A DNA stretch of 64,000 nt from JAAZMI01 sp050948785 (GTDB lineage Bacteria; Bacillota; Dethiobacteria; DTU022; UBA8154): positions 26,589-90,588 of the forward strand of contig JBMNEM010000003.1 of NCBI GenBank assembly GCA_050948785.1. The letters run 5' to 3'. Below, piece after piece: positions 8,872 through 18,634 of this stretch (the stretch's first letter is position 1; the number at the start of each line of letters is the position of its first letter). The position numbers and the translations under genes are program-made. The notes beneath the pieces were generated by a model that was not told the origin of the DNA, searched no databases, and saw only the letters and a program-made list of their open reading frames with translations.

Positions 8872-10041
8872 TTGTTTAACCAGTATTTGTACATTTTAAG
8901 CGGCGGTCATCTTGTTGTTGATTTGGCTCAGGGCATCCTGCCGATTTTGACACCGTTACTGGCGGCAAATTTAAACCTGAACTACTTCCAAGTTGGGGTT
9001 GTGGCGCTGGCGTTTACTTTTAGTTCGGCCATTATTCAGCCGGTTTTTGGGGTGCTGAGCGATCGTTACAGTATGCCCTGGCTAATGCCTTTTGGCCTTT
9101 TTCTTTCCGGTTTTGGTTTGGCACTAACGGGAATAGTAAATTCTTATGGATTACTGCTGCTGGTAGTATTACTGAGCGGCATCGGGGTGGCAGGATACCA
9201 TCCCGAAGGATCCAAGCTGGCCCATTATGTCAGTGAGGATGGCAAGGCCGGCTCCTCAATGGCGATTTTTTCGGTAGGGGGGAACTTAGGTTTTGGCCTT
9301 GGCCCCATGCTGGCCATTTTTGTGCTGGGCTTTTCCGGCCTGGATTCAATTTATGGGGTCATGATTCCGGGGACAGTGGCTGCATTGGTTTTTATGTTTT
9401 TATTGCCCAGGTTTAAGAAAATCCTGGCAGAAAAAGCCCTCCAGGGGGAAAAAGAACAAGAACAAACTGGCAGTAACGGCCCCACCAGGGGGGCAAGCCT
9501 GGTGTTGTTGATATTGTACGTGACGGTAAGATCATGGATACACGCCGGGCTGGTTTATTTCATTCCCTTTTATTTTTCTGCCCTGGGCAGCAGCGTAAAA
9601 CCGGAATACCTGGTCAGTATGTTTTTAATTGCCGGTGCGGTGGGTACTGTTTTGGGCGGCCCTTTTGCCGATCGTTTCGGTGGGCGCAACGGCCTATTAG
9701 TTTCCATGCTTGTTTCCTTAATCACGATTTACCCGTTTTTACATTTCAAGGGCAATTTTGTTCCCGTTTTAGCTTTTATTGTCGGGGCGGCACTAATCTC
9801 CACTTTTTCCACTACAGTAGTTTTCGGGCAAAGGCTTTTGCCGCAAAACATTGGGCTGGCTTCAGGGCTGCTGCTGGGCTTGGGGGTAGGCATGGGTTCC
9901 GTCGGTGTCACAATACTTGGTGCGATCGCTGATCATGCCGGCCTGGCATTTGTAATGAATATTATCAGCTTACTTCCGATCCTGGGGATTGTACTGGCCT
10001 TTACCCTGCCGGATATTAGAGCCAGCCAATCCGTTGCCTGA
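8872..10041 (+). CDS. MFS exporter, fosmidomycin-resistance (Fsr) type
   Basis: Major facilitator protein of 389 residues with about 12 membrane segments. Landmarks are GHLVVDLAQGILPILTPLL at the N-terminus, the loop 2-3 motif GVLSDRYSMPW, GVAGYHPEGSKLAHYVS (a hallmark of the Fsr group), and the second-half equivalent GGPFADRFGGRNG. The TTG start directly follows the upstream stop. Fsr-group proteins export small molecules by proton antiport; the natural substrate here is unknown. Confidence 0.83.
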   Translation: MFNQYLYILSGGHLVVDLAQGILPILTPLLAANLNLNYFQVGVVALAFTFSSAIIQPVFGVLSDRYSMPWLMPFGLFLSGFGLALTGIVNSYGLLLLVVLLSGIGVAGYHPEGSKLAHYVSEDGKAGSSMAIFSVGGNLGFGLGPMLAIFVLGFSGLDSIYGVMIPGTVAALVFMFLLPRFKKILAEKALQGEKEQEQTGSNGPTRGASLVLLILYVTVRSWIHAGLVYFIPFYFSALGSSVKPEYLVSMFLIAGAVGTVLGGPFADRFGGRNGLLVSMLVSLITIYPFLHFKGNFVPVLAFIVGAALISTFSTTVVFGQRLLPQNIGLASGLLLGLGVGMGSVGVTILGAIADHAGLAFVMNIISLLPILGIVLAFTLPDIRASQSVA

Positions 10042-10386
10042 ACGGCAAAAGCCTGAACAGCAAATTAGGGTGATAAAGGGTGCTGAGTGAAATTTACGTT
10101 TACCTGGGTCCGTTCTTCTTAAATTTGCCACTCTTATATAGTCACTCTATATTAACAGGTACCGTTAATGGTCATTAGATGGAAAGTATGTGATACTGTT
10201 TCGCAGTAGACAATCAGAAAGTTTGTCCCGATTATAGATCCTGGATAAAACTATTTTGTGATTATACCGTCTAAAATAATAGATACAGTAAATTTGATGT
10301 TCTGCCTGCTGCGGGCAAGATCTCTGTGGCTGCAGGCTGCAGCAGGGCTGGGGTATCTTGCCTTGACGGAGGTGGGAGAAGAAGCA
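10042..10386. other. Intergenic region upstream of DUF3784-type gene
   Basis: The open frame of the downstream gene extends back to a GTG at 10258, but the extension has no ribosome site. I see no clear sigma-A promoter. An AT-rich stretch (10133-10170) could hold one. Confidence 0.35.
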
Positions 10387-11106
10387 ATGTTGATTTTGTT
10401 CTTAACCGGCCTGCTGTTCCTGGTCTTGGGTGTCCTGATAAAACATCTGAAATGGTACTGGCTGATCTCAGGCTATAACACCATGACCAAAGAAAAAAAA
10501 CGCAATGTAGATATTGAAGGGCTAGGAAAATTCCTGGGAAACAGTTTATTTGTTATGGCTGGGCTCATGATCACTTCGAGCCTGTTTTTCCACTATAACA
10601 GCCGTTTAGCCGCAACCGTGGCCACTTTTTTCATAGTTCCCTTAATTATATTTATCCTGATTAAAGCGCAAAAGTTTGACGGGAATACCCGAAACGCTGA
10701 TGGAACTATGAACCGGTCTACAAAAATAATTATCGGCTCCATAATCGTATTTTTTGTGGGCATCGGTGTAATTATTTTGATCAGTGCTCAGACACCGGAA
10801 ATCCTGATCAGCGCTGAGACGGTACAGATCAAAGGGCTATACGGCATCGAGATCGACAGAAGTGATATTAATGATGTCAACCTGGTCGATATTATGCCTG
10901 CCGTGATACGGAAAACGAACGGGTTCGATTGCGGTAATATCCTGAAGGGGAATTTTCTCCTTCAAGGAGGGGTAAAGGCCAAGCTCTATGTCAACGCCGG
11001 TAAACCGCCTTTTATCGAGATAACCACCCAGGAGGGTTTGATCATACTTAATCAGGGTAACCCGGAAAGAACTGCAGCGCTTTTCCAGAGCCTGTTGCAT
11101 GATTAG
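10387..11106 (+). CDS. DUF3784-type membrane protein with C-terminal PH-like domain
   Basis: A 239-residue membrane protein. The N-terminal half has three or four membrane segments around the signature WYWLISGYNTMTKEKKRNVD, characteristic of the DUF3784 family. After a further membrane segment (about 117-137) comes a soluble domain (VQIKGLYGIEIDRSDINDVN) that resembles bacterial PH-like domains. Start chosen at the ATG with GGGAGAAG just upstream, 43 codons inside the longest frame. The function of the family is unknown. Confidence 0.65.
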   Translation: MLILFLTGLLFLVLGVLIKHLKWYWLISGYNTMTKEKKRNVDIEGLGKFLGNSLFVMAGLMITSSLFFHYNSRLAATVATFFIVPLIIFILIKAQKFDGNTRNADGTMNRSTKIIIGSIIVFFVGIGVIILISAQTPEILISAETVQIKGLYGIEIDRSDINDVNLVDIMPAVIRKTNGFDCGNILKGNFLLQGGVKAKLYVNAGKPPFIEITTQEGLIILNQGNPERTAALFQSLLHD

Positions 11107-11192
11107 AATGCCCGTTCAGCTGCGCAGCTTTTATATCAGGGGGCTAACGATGAAACCTATCTTGATTATATTACTAACAGGGGGTATACACT

Positions 11193-12371
11193 TTGCGTTA
11201 TACACCGAAATCTGAACTGGACCAGAGGGTGGCCAAGCTGCAAAAGAGTTTGAGGCAGAGTGGTATTGACGGGGCAGTAATTGTTCAGAATGCGGATCTC
11301 TTTTATTTTACGGGAACTATACAACGTTCACATCTATTTGTTCCGTCAGAAGGCCAGCCGGTACTGCTGGTGAAAAAAACCCTGGAACGGGCGCAAGAAG
11401 AGTCCCCACTGGATAACATCATCAGCCTGGACAGTTTAAGAAAAATGAGCACGGTTTTACAAGCTTATGGTTACGGCCCATTTAAAACTTTGGGTTTTGA
11501 ACTGGATGTGCTGCCTGCAAACCAATATTTACGTTATCAAAAGCTGTTTGAGCCGGCTGAAATTGTGGATGTCAGCCCGCTGATCCGAACTGTGCGGATG
11601 GTCAAATCGCCTTACGAGATAGAAATTATTAGGGATGGGGCCCAGCTCCACCAGGAAATATTTTCTTTTATTAAAGACAACCTCCGGGAAGGTATCTCAG
11701 AGCTGGAGTTGTCGGCGATGGTTGCCGCGGTTTCCAGAAAAAAAGGGCACTCCGGCTTTATGAGGGTGCGGGGATTTAATCAGGATCTATATTATATACA
11801 CCTGTTATCCGGTCATAATACAATTCCAAGCTATTTTGACGGATCTGTCGGCGGGAAAGGGGTCAGCCCCGCGTTTGCACAGGGTTCCAGCAATAAGCTG
11901 ATTTGTAAAAACGAGCCGGTGCTGGTAGACTATAATTTTGTTTTTGACGGGTATATGTTGGACCAGACAAGAACATTTTGCCTCGGAAAGCTGCCGGGCC
12001 ACCTTACCGGAGCTTACGCAGCAGCGGTTAGTATTCTGAAAGAGTTGGAAAAAATGGCCAAGCCGGGAGTAGCTTGCGGCAAGCTTTATGACCAGGCAAT
12101 GCAGTTGGCCGGGGAAAGCGCCTTTGGAAAGCATTTTTTGGGTTTTCCTAAGCCGGTGTCTTTTATTGGCCACGGCATTGGCATCGAACTGGATGAACTT
12201 CCGGTTATCGCTCCCGGGTTTACAATCCCGCTGGAAGAAGGAATGGTTTTTGCCTTGGAACCGAAGTTTGTTTTTCCTGACGGTGCGGTTGGGGTGGAAA
12301 ATACTTATTTAGTAACAAAGTATGGGTTGGAAACGTTGACTGTTTTTGAGGAGGAAATAGTGTATATTTAA
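11193..12371 (+). CDS. M24 family metallopeptidase (Xaa-Pro aminopeptidase-like)
   Basis: A 392-residue protein with a creatinase-type N-terminal domain (about 10-140) and an M24 pita-bread catalytic domain (about 150-390). The five metal ligands are visible: two Asp in VLVDYNFVFDGYMLDQTRTF, His in FIGHGIGIELDELP, Glu in FALEPKFVFP and Glu in GVENTYLV. TTG start with AGGGGG 7 nt upstream. It likely removes N-terminal residues next to proline from peptides in the cytoplasm. It ends at a bidirectional terminator facing the bam-type operon. Confidence 0.85.
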   Translation: MRYTPKSELDQRVAKLQKSLRQSGIDGAVIVQNADLFYFTGTIQRSHLFVPSEGQPVLLVKKTLERAQEESPLDNIISLDSLRKMSTVLQAYGYGPFKTLGFELDVLPANQYLRYQKLFEPAEIVDVSPLIRTVRMVKSPYEIEIIRDGAQLHQEIFSFIKDNLREGISELELSAMVAAVSRKKGHSGFMRVRGFNQDLYYIHLLSGHNTIPSYFDGSVGGKGVSPAFAQGSSNKLICKNEPVLVDYNFVFDGYMLDQTRTFCLGKLPGHLTGAYAAAVSILKELEKMAKPGVACGKLYDQAMQLAGESAFGKHFLGFPKPVSFIGHGIGIELDELPVIAPGFTIPLEEGMVFALEPKFVFPDGAVGVENTYLVTKYGLETLTVFEEEIVYI

Positions 12372-12428
12372 AGGCTATGATTGCAGTCATTTGGGGAAAG
12401 GTTTTCCAAGTGTTTCTAGATAAAATAA

Positions 12429-12463
12429 GCATAAAATGTCGGGTTTATCCCGACATTTTATGC
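12429..12463. terminator. Bidirectional terminator between convergent units
   Basis: A perfect 15-bp inverted repeat: GCATAAAATGTCGGG, a TTTAT loop, then its complement. The A/T-rich stem base gives U-tracts on either strand. It separates the plus-strand M24 gene from the minus-strand bam-type operon. Confidence 0.8.
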
Positions 12464-12550
12464 TTCCTGTTATGCTGTCTTTCAAATATTTGCTCTTTCT
12501 CTTGCTTCTTCTGACTCTTTTTTCTACTATTTTTTTAATTGTTAAAGAGA

Positions 12551-13396
12551 TTAGCCCGTTTTTTCTTTACTTTTTTTGACTATGGTTCTTTCCCCTTCAG
12601 GAACAGGAGGGGGAACAGGTTCGCCGGCGGATAGTTTTGTTATCGCACTAAATCGAGGAGGGCAGGCTTCAAAGCAAGATCCACATCTTATACATTTCTC
12701 CTGGTCAATTATGTGGATCTGTTTCTTGGCACTTATGATTGCATCTACAGGGCATCTCCTGGCGCACGTCATACAGGCTTGGCACTTTTCCGGATCAATA
12801 TAGTACGAAATCATTTCCGTAAATAATTTGTCTATCTCGTCACCCGTGAAAAACTTCTCATATTCTTCCGGATTTTCAAGGCGTGTCATCATTTTATCAT
12901 TTTTCATTACCTTGATGTAAGGAACCAGCTTTGTAATTTCTGCAAGTTTGGACATTATTTCTTCTAGATCTATTCCTTCACCTTTGCCCAGCGGGCCTAA
13001 TTCTTTTATCTGTCTGGTAAAGTCATCTATTACTTCAACAAAAAGGTTTCCTTCACCGCCGGACATAAATTCAAGCCTTAATCTTTCCGGGTTTAATCCT
13101 ATATACTCCATTATTTTTTTACATAAAAGCACCATGTTTAGTGCATAGTAATTTCCGTGAGTGATATAATTACATTCATTCAAACGGCAGCCGCCAATAA
13201 ACACCCCGTCCATTCCCTTGGAGAAGGCTCTGAGTACATGTGCCAGATCGACTCTACCGGAACACATGACGCGGATAGCCCTTATTTCAGTTGTATATTG
13301 TAGTCTGGAAACTCCAGCCAGGTCAGCAGCACCGTATGCTCACCAATGGCATAAAAAACCTAAAATTTTTGGTTTAAATTTAAGTCCTGTACTCAT
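12551..13396 (-). CDS. Selenocysteine-containing MvhD/BamF-like iron-sulfur protein
   Basis: Reading from the ATG at 13396 (GGAGGGGAG 5 nt upstream), the product is 281 residues if the in-frame UGA at 13342-13340 is selenocysteine: MSTGLKFKPKILGFLCHW-U-AYGAADLAGV. This is the CxWCxYxxADxAG motif of MvhD proteins, with Sec in place of the second Cys, as in VhuD and BamF selenoproteins. The C-terminus has two 4Fe-4S motifs (CQACMTCARRCP and CIRCGSCFEACP). MvhD passes electrons into HdrA. It is the last gene of the operon. A standard caller would start it at 13267 and lose the N-terminus. A frameshift or nonsense mutation is the alternative, but sequence on both sides of UGA fits the family. Confidence 0.85.
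13305..13342 (-). promoter_or_regulatory. Sec codon and SECIS-like hairpin in the MvhD/BamF-like gene
   Basis: UGA is at 13342-13340. Twenty-two bases downstream, CTGGA pairs with TCCAG around a GTT loop (13317-13305), and an outer G-C pair lies beyond a G-A mismatch. The loop starts with GU about 28 nt after UGA, within the 16-37 nt window known for bacterial SECIS elements. Confidence 0.65.
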
Positions 13397-13446
13397 TTTT
13401 TCTCCCCTCCTTATTTGGTAATTGCGGCTTTATTGATTTTATTGTT

Positions 13447-16400
13447 TTACACACCTCCAGCCACCGCATCGATTTTTTCTGTGCCTTTTTCCTCTGAAGC
13501 CAGCGCATCAATCATGCCAAAGAGCTCTTCATCAGTAAAATGCTTGAGCTGTATAGCACCTGTAGGACACTTTGCGTTACAGAGACCATCTCCTTTACAG
13601 AGAACAGGATTAACTACAACCTTATTACCATGTCTTGTCTTCTGTAACTTCAGGGCATCATATACACAGGCGGAGACACATGCCCCACATCCCATGCACT
13701 TTTTCTCTTCCACGACACAAACAGAGCCGGAGGCGGTGACTGTATCATGTGAGAGCAGCGTTAAAACCCGGCCGGCAGCTCCATAAGCTTGGTTAATTGT
13801 TTCCGGGATAAGCTTGGGATAGTGAGCCAGCCCACAAAGATAAACGCCGTCTGTAGCAAATTCAACCGGTCTTAATTTGACATGGGCTTCTTTGAAGAAG
13901 CCATCCGGGTTCAAGGTTAACATGAATAACCCGGCTACTTCTTTAGTATCAGCAGTGGGAGTGGTAGCAGCCGCCAAAGCAATTAGATCCGCATCTATTT
14001 CCAGTTTTTTACCTAAAACATAATCCGGCAAAGTAACCCTTAAAACAGGCCGGCCATCTTCTTCACTGGTGGCAGGCTCCACCTGCGGTTTTTCATCTGG
14101 TTCGTAACGGATGAACCGGACTTCTTTATCTGCCGCTTCCCGGTAAAAGTCCTCTTTGTACCCATATGTTCTGATGTCCCGGAAGAGAATGTAGATATCC
14201 ATCTCGGGGTTTACTTCTTTTAGTTTTAAGGCGTTTTTGATTGATTCACTGCAGCAGATCCGGCTGCAATAATCCCTGTCTTCATTTCTGCAGCCTACGC
14301 ATTGGATCATCACGAAACTCTGGGCATTTATTACCTTTTCGTCTTCTTTGACGATCAGCTCTTCTAACTCCAGATGGGTCATGACCCTATCATCTTCTCC
14401 ATAAAGGTATTCAGTAGGTGTGTATACCTCAGCACCTGTAGCGATGATGGCTGCACCATGTTTGATTTCCGCGACTCCTCTTTCGGATTGCACCTTGGTT
14501 ACGAAATTTCCCACATACCCGGTGGCCTCCGTGATCGTTGCCTCGGTATAGATATGGATTAAAGGGTGCTGGTAAACTTTCTGTATAAGAGTATGCAAAT
14601 AGGCCTGCACATCCAGCCCTTCCAGGGTGTCATGAATTTTGCGTGCTATACCCCCCAGTCCGGAATCCTTTTCCAGCAGGTAAACCTCATGCCCCTGTTC
14701 GGCAATGGAAAGAGCGCAGTTCATGCCGGCAATACCTCCGCCGACCACCAGCGCCGCCTTGTTGACGGGCAGTTCAAGCTCCTGCAAGGGCTCCAAATAG
14801 TTAGCCCTCGCTACCGACATGCGAATTAAATCCCTGGCTTTTTCTGTAGCTTCTTCCTTTGCTTTGGAGTGGACCCAGGAGTTATGTTCTCTGATATTGG
14901 CCATTTCCAAGTAATATTGGTTGATTCCCGCCTCCCGCAGGGTATCCCGGAATAACGGTTCAAGGGTTCTGGGAGTGCAGGCGGCGATAACCACCCGGTT
15001 GAGCCCTTTTTCCTTGACCATGTCCGTTATTTCCTGGGCGGAGTTGGAAGCACATGAAAATAACTGTTCCTGAGCATAGGTTACATTGGGTAAGGTTAAA
15101 CAATATTCTACTGTGGAGGGAACATCTACTACCCTGCCGATGTTTGCTCCACAATGACACACAAAAACTCCTATCCTGGGTTCCTCTGCGGAGACATCCT
15201 TTTCCGGCGGATATATTTTTTCCTGGGCCAAATTTCCTCTGCGATAGTCGAGGAGCTCGCCACATTGGGAGCCGGCTCCGCTGGCGCTAAAAACCGATTC
15301 GGGTATATCTGTAGGGCCCTGGAAGGCTCCGCAGATATAAATTCCCGGGCGGGAGGTCTCCATAGGATTGACAGGATTGGTTTTGCAGAACCCGTGTGCA
15401 TTGAGCTCAATGTCGAATTTACTCGCTAGATCTTCATAATCAGCAGGAGGATCCAACCCGATGGATAACACCACCAGATCAAATTCTTCTTCTTTTACGC
15501 CGTCCTCGTTGGTAGAATAGCGTACCGTGACATTCTTGGTTTCCGGGTCTTCTTTGACAATTGATGTATAGCTTCTGATAAAGCGAACTCCGGGAAGGTT
15601 CTCCGTTCTTTCATAGAATCGTTCAAAATCCTTGCCATAAGAACGAATATCATTATGGAAGACCGTACATTCTGCATCGACATTATAGTCTTTGGTCAAA
15701 ATCACCTGTTTTTGGGTATAGGTGCAGCATACGGCTGAACAATAACTGTTGCCGCCGGGAATAACCTGTCTGGAACCAACGCATTGAATCCAGGCAATTT
15801 TATTAGGACTTTTTAAGTCGAAAGCACGCAGGATCTCACCTTGGTATGGTCCGGTGGCGCACATTATCCGTTCATAGTCCATGCTGGTGACCACGTTTAC
15901 AAATTCTCCGTAACGGTATTCCTTCCTTAACTTAGGATCAAACGGCTTTATGCCGGGAGAGAGAATGACCGCCCCTACATTTATTTCTTTTTTCTCCGGC
16001 TCTTGATTTAAATCTATGGCGTCGTTCTGACATACTGCTTCGCAAATACGACATTTTTCTTCTTTAAGGTAAAGACAGCTTTCATCTATATAAGTGATCA
16101 GGGGAATTGCCTGCGCAAAATAGATATGGACGGCTTTATTATTCGATATTTCCTGATTAAATGGATCAGGGTAAACCACTGGGCAATACTCTACACAGAC
16201 AGTACAGCCCGTACATTTGTCCTCATCAATATACCTGGGTTTTGTATTCAACGTTACTTTAAAGTTTCCTACGTCTCCTTCTATATTTTCAACTTCAGTG
16301 TAGGTTAAAACTTCTATATTCGGATGCCGGTCGACCTCGACCAGTTTGGGTGCAAGTATTCATATGGAGCAGTCATTGGTAGGAAAGGTCTTATCCAGCT

Positions 16401-16590
16401 GGGCCATATGGCCGCCGATACTTGGCGCTTTATCCACCAGGTAAACCTTAAAACCAGCTGTAGCCAAATCCAGAGAGGCTTGAATACCGCTGATTCCACC
16501 GCCAACAACCATAACGTCACCAAAATTACTGTTTCCAAGACTTTTACCCAGGTGTTGAATTTTTTCTTTGAGCAATTGTTCTCCTTCCAC
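13447..16590 (-). CDS. Selenocysteine-containing HdrA/BamE-like flavoprotein
   Basis: A 1047-residue protein read from GTG at 16590 (GAGGTGA upstream) through an in-frame UGA at 16362-16360: TNDCSI-U-ILAPKLVEV. HdrA family members have CSxCILAPKM here, so Sec replaces the last Cys. Modules: N-terminal FAD GGGISGIQASLDLATAG (about 29); 4Fe-4S CTGCTVCVEYCP (about 128) and CRICEAVCQ; a second FAD motif GGGIAGMNCALSIAEQG (about 610); and C-terminal ferredoxin motifs CMGCGACVSACVY and CKGDGLCNAKCP. It is the long, duplicated HdrA form. HdrA is the site of flavin-based electron bifurcation in heterodisulfide reductase and the proposed equivalent in the BamBCDEF complex. Without Sec decoding it would be split into pieces at 16360-16590 and 13447-16251. 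Confidence 0.9.
16327..16362 (-). promoter_or_regulatory. Sec codon and SECIS-like hairpin in the HdrA/BamE-like gene
   Basis: After UGA (16362-16360) there are 15 bases, then a 7-bp stem CTGGTCG/CGACCGG (one U-G pair) closing an AGGU loop at 16337-16334. The loop lies 23 nt after UGA and contains the G expected for SelB recognition. It is stronger than the hairpin in the MvhD-like gene. Confidence 0.75.
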
Positions 16591-16642
16591 TTTCGATCAC
16601 CTCATCGGGTTTTGTGTTTCTAAACTCTTGGGTCAACTATAT

Positions 16643-17434
16643 TCAGTTTGTTGAGCGGCCAAGTCGCTCCGGGTGGGTAAATACCGCCAAGTGGCTGTTA
16701 CGGGCCTGGCCAACCAGAGTTATGCCCAGATCACGAGCAAGCAAAATGGCATTCTTCGTCGGCGCATGCCGCGAAACAACAATCGGAACCTGCATCCTGG
16801 CCGCCTTGAGCAGCATCTCGGAGGAAATACGGCCGGTGATCAGCAGCAGTCGATCTCTGGTCGATATTCCCCTCAATAGACATTCACCCTGGACCTTATT
16901 CAAAGTGTTATGCCGCCCGATATCCTCAGCCACTACAAGCAGGTTCCCGGTATCGGACAGAGCTGAAGTGTGTACGCCGCCACTAAGCCGGTACAGCTCC
17001 ATCTGCTCATGAAGCTGCTCCATCAGGGACAGCACTTCTTTTGGTGTGGCGGCAAGATCCGAATCAACCTTCAGGCCCCGGGTTTTGAAAACTGTACTGC
17101 CGCTGCATCCAAGTGTCTGTAACGTGGGCAGCTCATACGCGGGGTTGTTCAGCTGTACATCGGCCAGCGATTCCTCCTCACTCACCCGCATGCTGGCCAC
17201 GTCATCGAGACATGAGATGATTCCCTCTGCGTAAAGGTATCCGATTATGAGGTAATCCAGCTTGGCTGCAGTACACAGGACCTTGACCAGTGGCTGCTGA
17301 TTTACATAGATTGTAAGCTCCATCTCGCGAGGCACGTGAACAGAGGCCCTTACCCATCCCTCATCGGAAAAGCGATCGCAGACTGTGTTTGCGGCCACTC
17401 CTTTCAGATCCGATCTGCCAATCGCCTCTGGCAT
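16643..17434 (-). CDS. fdhD: FdhD sulfurtransferase for Mo/W-bis-MGD enzymes
   Basis: A 263-residue FdhD-family protein: LTIYVNQQPLVKVLCTA at the N-terminus, the Cys-containing loop QTLGCSGSTVF, GGVHTSALSD, then AEDIGRHNTLNKVQGECLL and the ITGRISSEMLLKAARMQVPI signature. FdhD carries sulfur from a cysteine desulfurase to the pterin cofactor of formate dehydrogenases. The usual CxxC loop has only one Cys here. It lies between bamD- and bamE-like genes (18 and 52 nt gaps), suggesting it sulfurates the cofactor of the tungsten enzyme in this operon. Confidence 0.9.
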   Translation of the reverse strand: MPEAIGRSDLKGVAANTVCDRFSDEGWVRASVHVPREMELTIYVNQQPLVKVLCTAAKLDYLIIGYLYAEGIISCLDDVASMRVSEEESLADVQLNNPAYELPTLQTLGCSGSTVFKTRGLKVDSDLAATPKEVLSLMEQLHEQMELYRLSGGVHTSALSDTGNLLVVAEDIGRHNTLNKVQGECLLRGISTRDRLLLITGRISSEMLLKAARMQVPIVVSRHAPTKNAILLARDLGITLVGQARNSHLAVFTHPERLGRSTN

Positions 17435-17452
17435 ATCTGGTTTCTTCCCCCT

Positions 17453-18604
17453 TTAGATAACTTCCTGGAGGATCTCCGTGATGTCCTGAACTTCTATGAC
17501 ATCTTCATAATTTAAACCCAACCTGCTATCCTCAAGAGCATCAATGCAGTAGGGGCAGGTGGTAACCAGCACTTCGGCCCCAAGCCCGACAGCTTCTTCC
17601 ACTCTGAGGTTGGAGAATCTTTCAGCCATTTCAGTGTCAATCCAAATCCTGCCTCCACCCATTCCGCAGCAGAGGCTTTCTTCCCGTGACTCAACCATCT
17701 CTTTTAGTTCCAAACCGGGTATCTTTTTTAAGACTTCCCGTGGTTCTTCATAGATGCCATTATGCCGGCCCAGGTAACAGGGGTCATGGTATGTGACTTT
17801 TTTAGCATACTCCTTGCTGATCTGCAGCCTGCCCTCATTAATTAGCTCATGTAAATACTGGGCCATATGCACAACCTCAAAGTTCACCATAAACTCAGGA
17901 TACTCGTTCTTGAAAGTGTGATAGCAATGAGGTGAAGAAACAAGGATTTTCTTTACTCCGTTTTCGATAAAGGTTTTGATGTTTTCCTTGGCCAGGCTTT
18001 TGAACAGCTCTTCGTTGCCTACCTTGCGGATACTTTCTCCGCAGCAGTTTTCCTTAGTACCCAGGATCCCGAATTCCACTCCGGCCTTATTGAGAATATT
18101 GGCTGTGGCTTGAGCAACCTTCTTTAATCTTGCGTCATAGCTGGGGAAGCAGCCGGGAAAATATAGAATTTCCATTTCCTCGGTAAATGTTTTTACATCG
18201 AATCCCTCTGTCCAATCTGCTCTTTTGGCCCGGTCTTCAACGAAGGGGTTGCCTTCTGCCGCAAGGCTTGCGGTTGCGGAACGGACCATCCGGAGAAAGG
18301 GGGGAGAAACGCCGTACCCCACAGCCATCCTGCGCAGAGCGACCATATCTTCTACCTGCTTTACGTCCCGCGGGCAAACCTGGGGGCATCTGCCGCAGGT
18401 AGTACAACGCCAGGCCTCTTCACGGTCTATCTCCGGAAAACCGAATGTGGCCTCGCGGATCAGCTTGCGCATACTGAAATTTGTCACCTTGTTCCAAGGG
18501 CAAACTGTATCGCATTTTCCGCATTGATAGCAGTATTTGATGGCGTCTCCACCGAATTCTTTTATTTCCTCGACGATCTCTTTGAAGGGAGCTTCAGTCT
18601 CCAT
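17453..18604 (-). CDS. HdrD/BamD-like iron-sulfur protein
   Basis: A 383-residue fusion of an HdrC-like part, with two 4Fe-4S motifs (CYQCGKCDTVCPW about 25; CTTCGRCPQVCP about 67), and an HdrB-like part with two CCG domains (FPGC...ENCCGESIRK and HDPCYLGRHN...SLCCGMGGGRIW). CCG domains hold the noncubane clusters of heterodisulfide reductase. The size and position, after the BamB- and BamC-like genes, match BamD. It probably hands electrons between the HdrA-like module and the tungsten subunit. Confidence 0.85.
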   Translation of the reverse strand: METEAPFKEIVEEIKEFGGDAIKYCYQCGKCDTVCPWNKVTNFSMRKLIREATFGFPEIDREEAWRCTTCGRCPQVCPRDVKQVEDMVALRRMAVGYGVSPPFLRMVRSATASLAAEGNPFVEDRAKRADWTEGFDVKTFTEEMEILYFPGCFPSYDARLKKVAQATANILNKAGVEFGILGTKENCCGESIRKVGNEELFKSLAKENIKTFIENGVKKILVSSPHCYHTFKNEYPEFMVNFEVVHMAQYLHELINEGRLQISKEYAKKVTYHDPCYLGRHNGIYEEPREVLKKIPGLELKEMVESREESLCCGMGGGRIWIDTEMAERFSNLRVEEAVGLGAEVLVTTCPYCIDALEDSRLGLNYEDVIEVQDITEILQEVI

Positions 18605-18634
18605 GATTATAATCCCTTCTTTCAGCTTAATATT

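Noticed and set aside
13340..16362. The two in-frame UGAs as pseudogene mutations
   Set aside because: Both fall on conserved redox Cys positions of families known to use Sec, both are followed by SECIS-like hairpins, and the flanking frames are otherwise intact.
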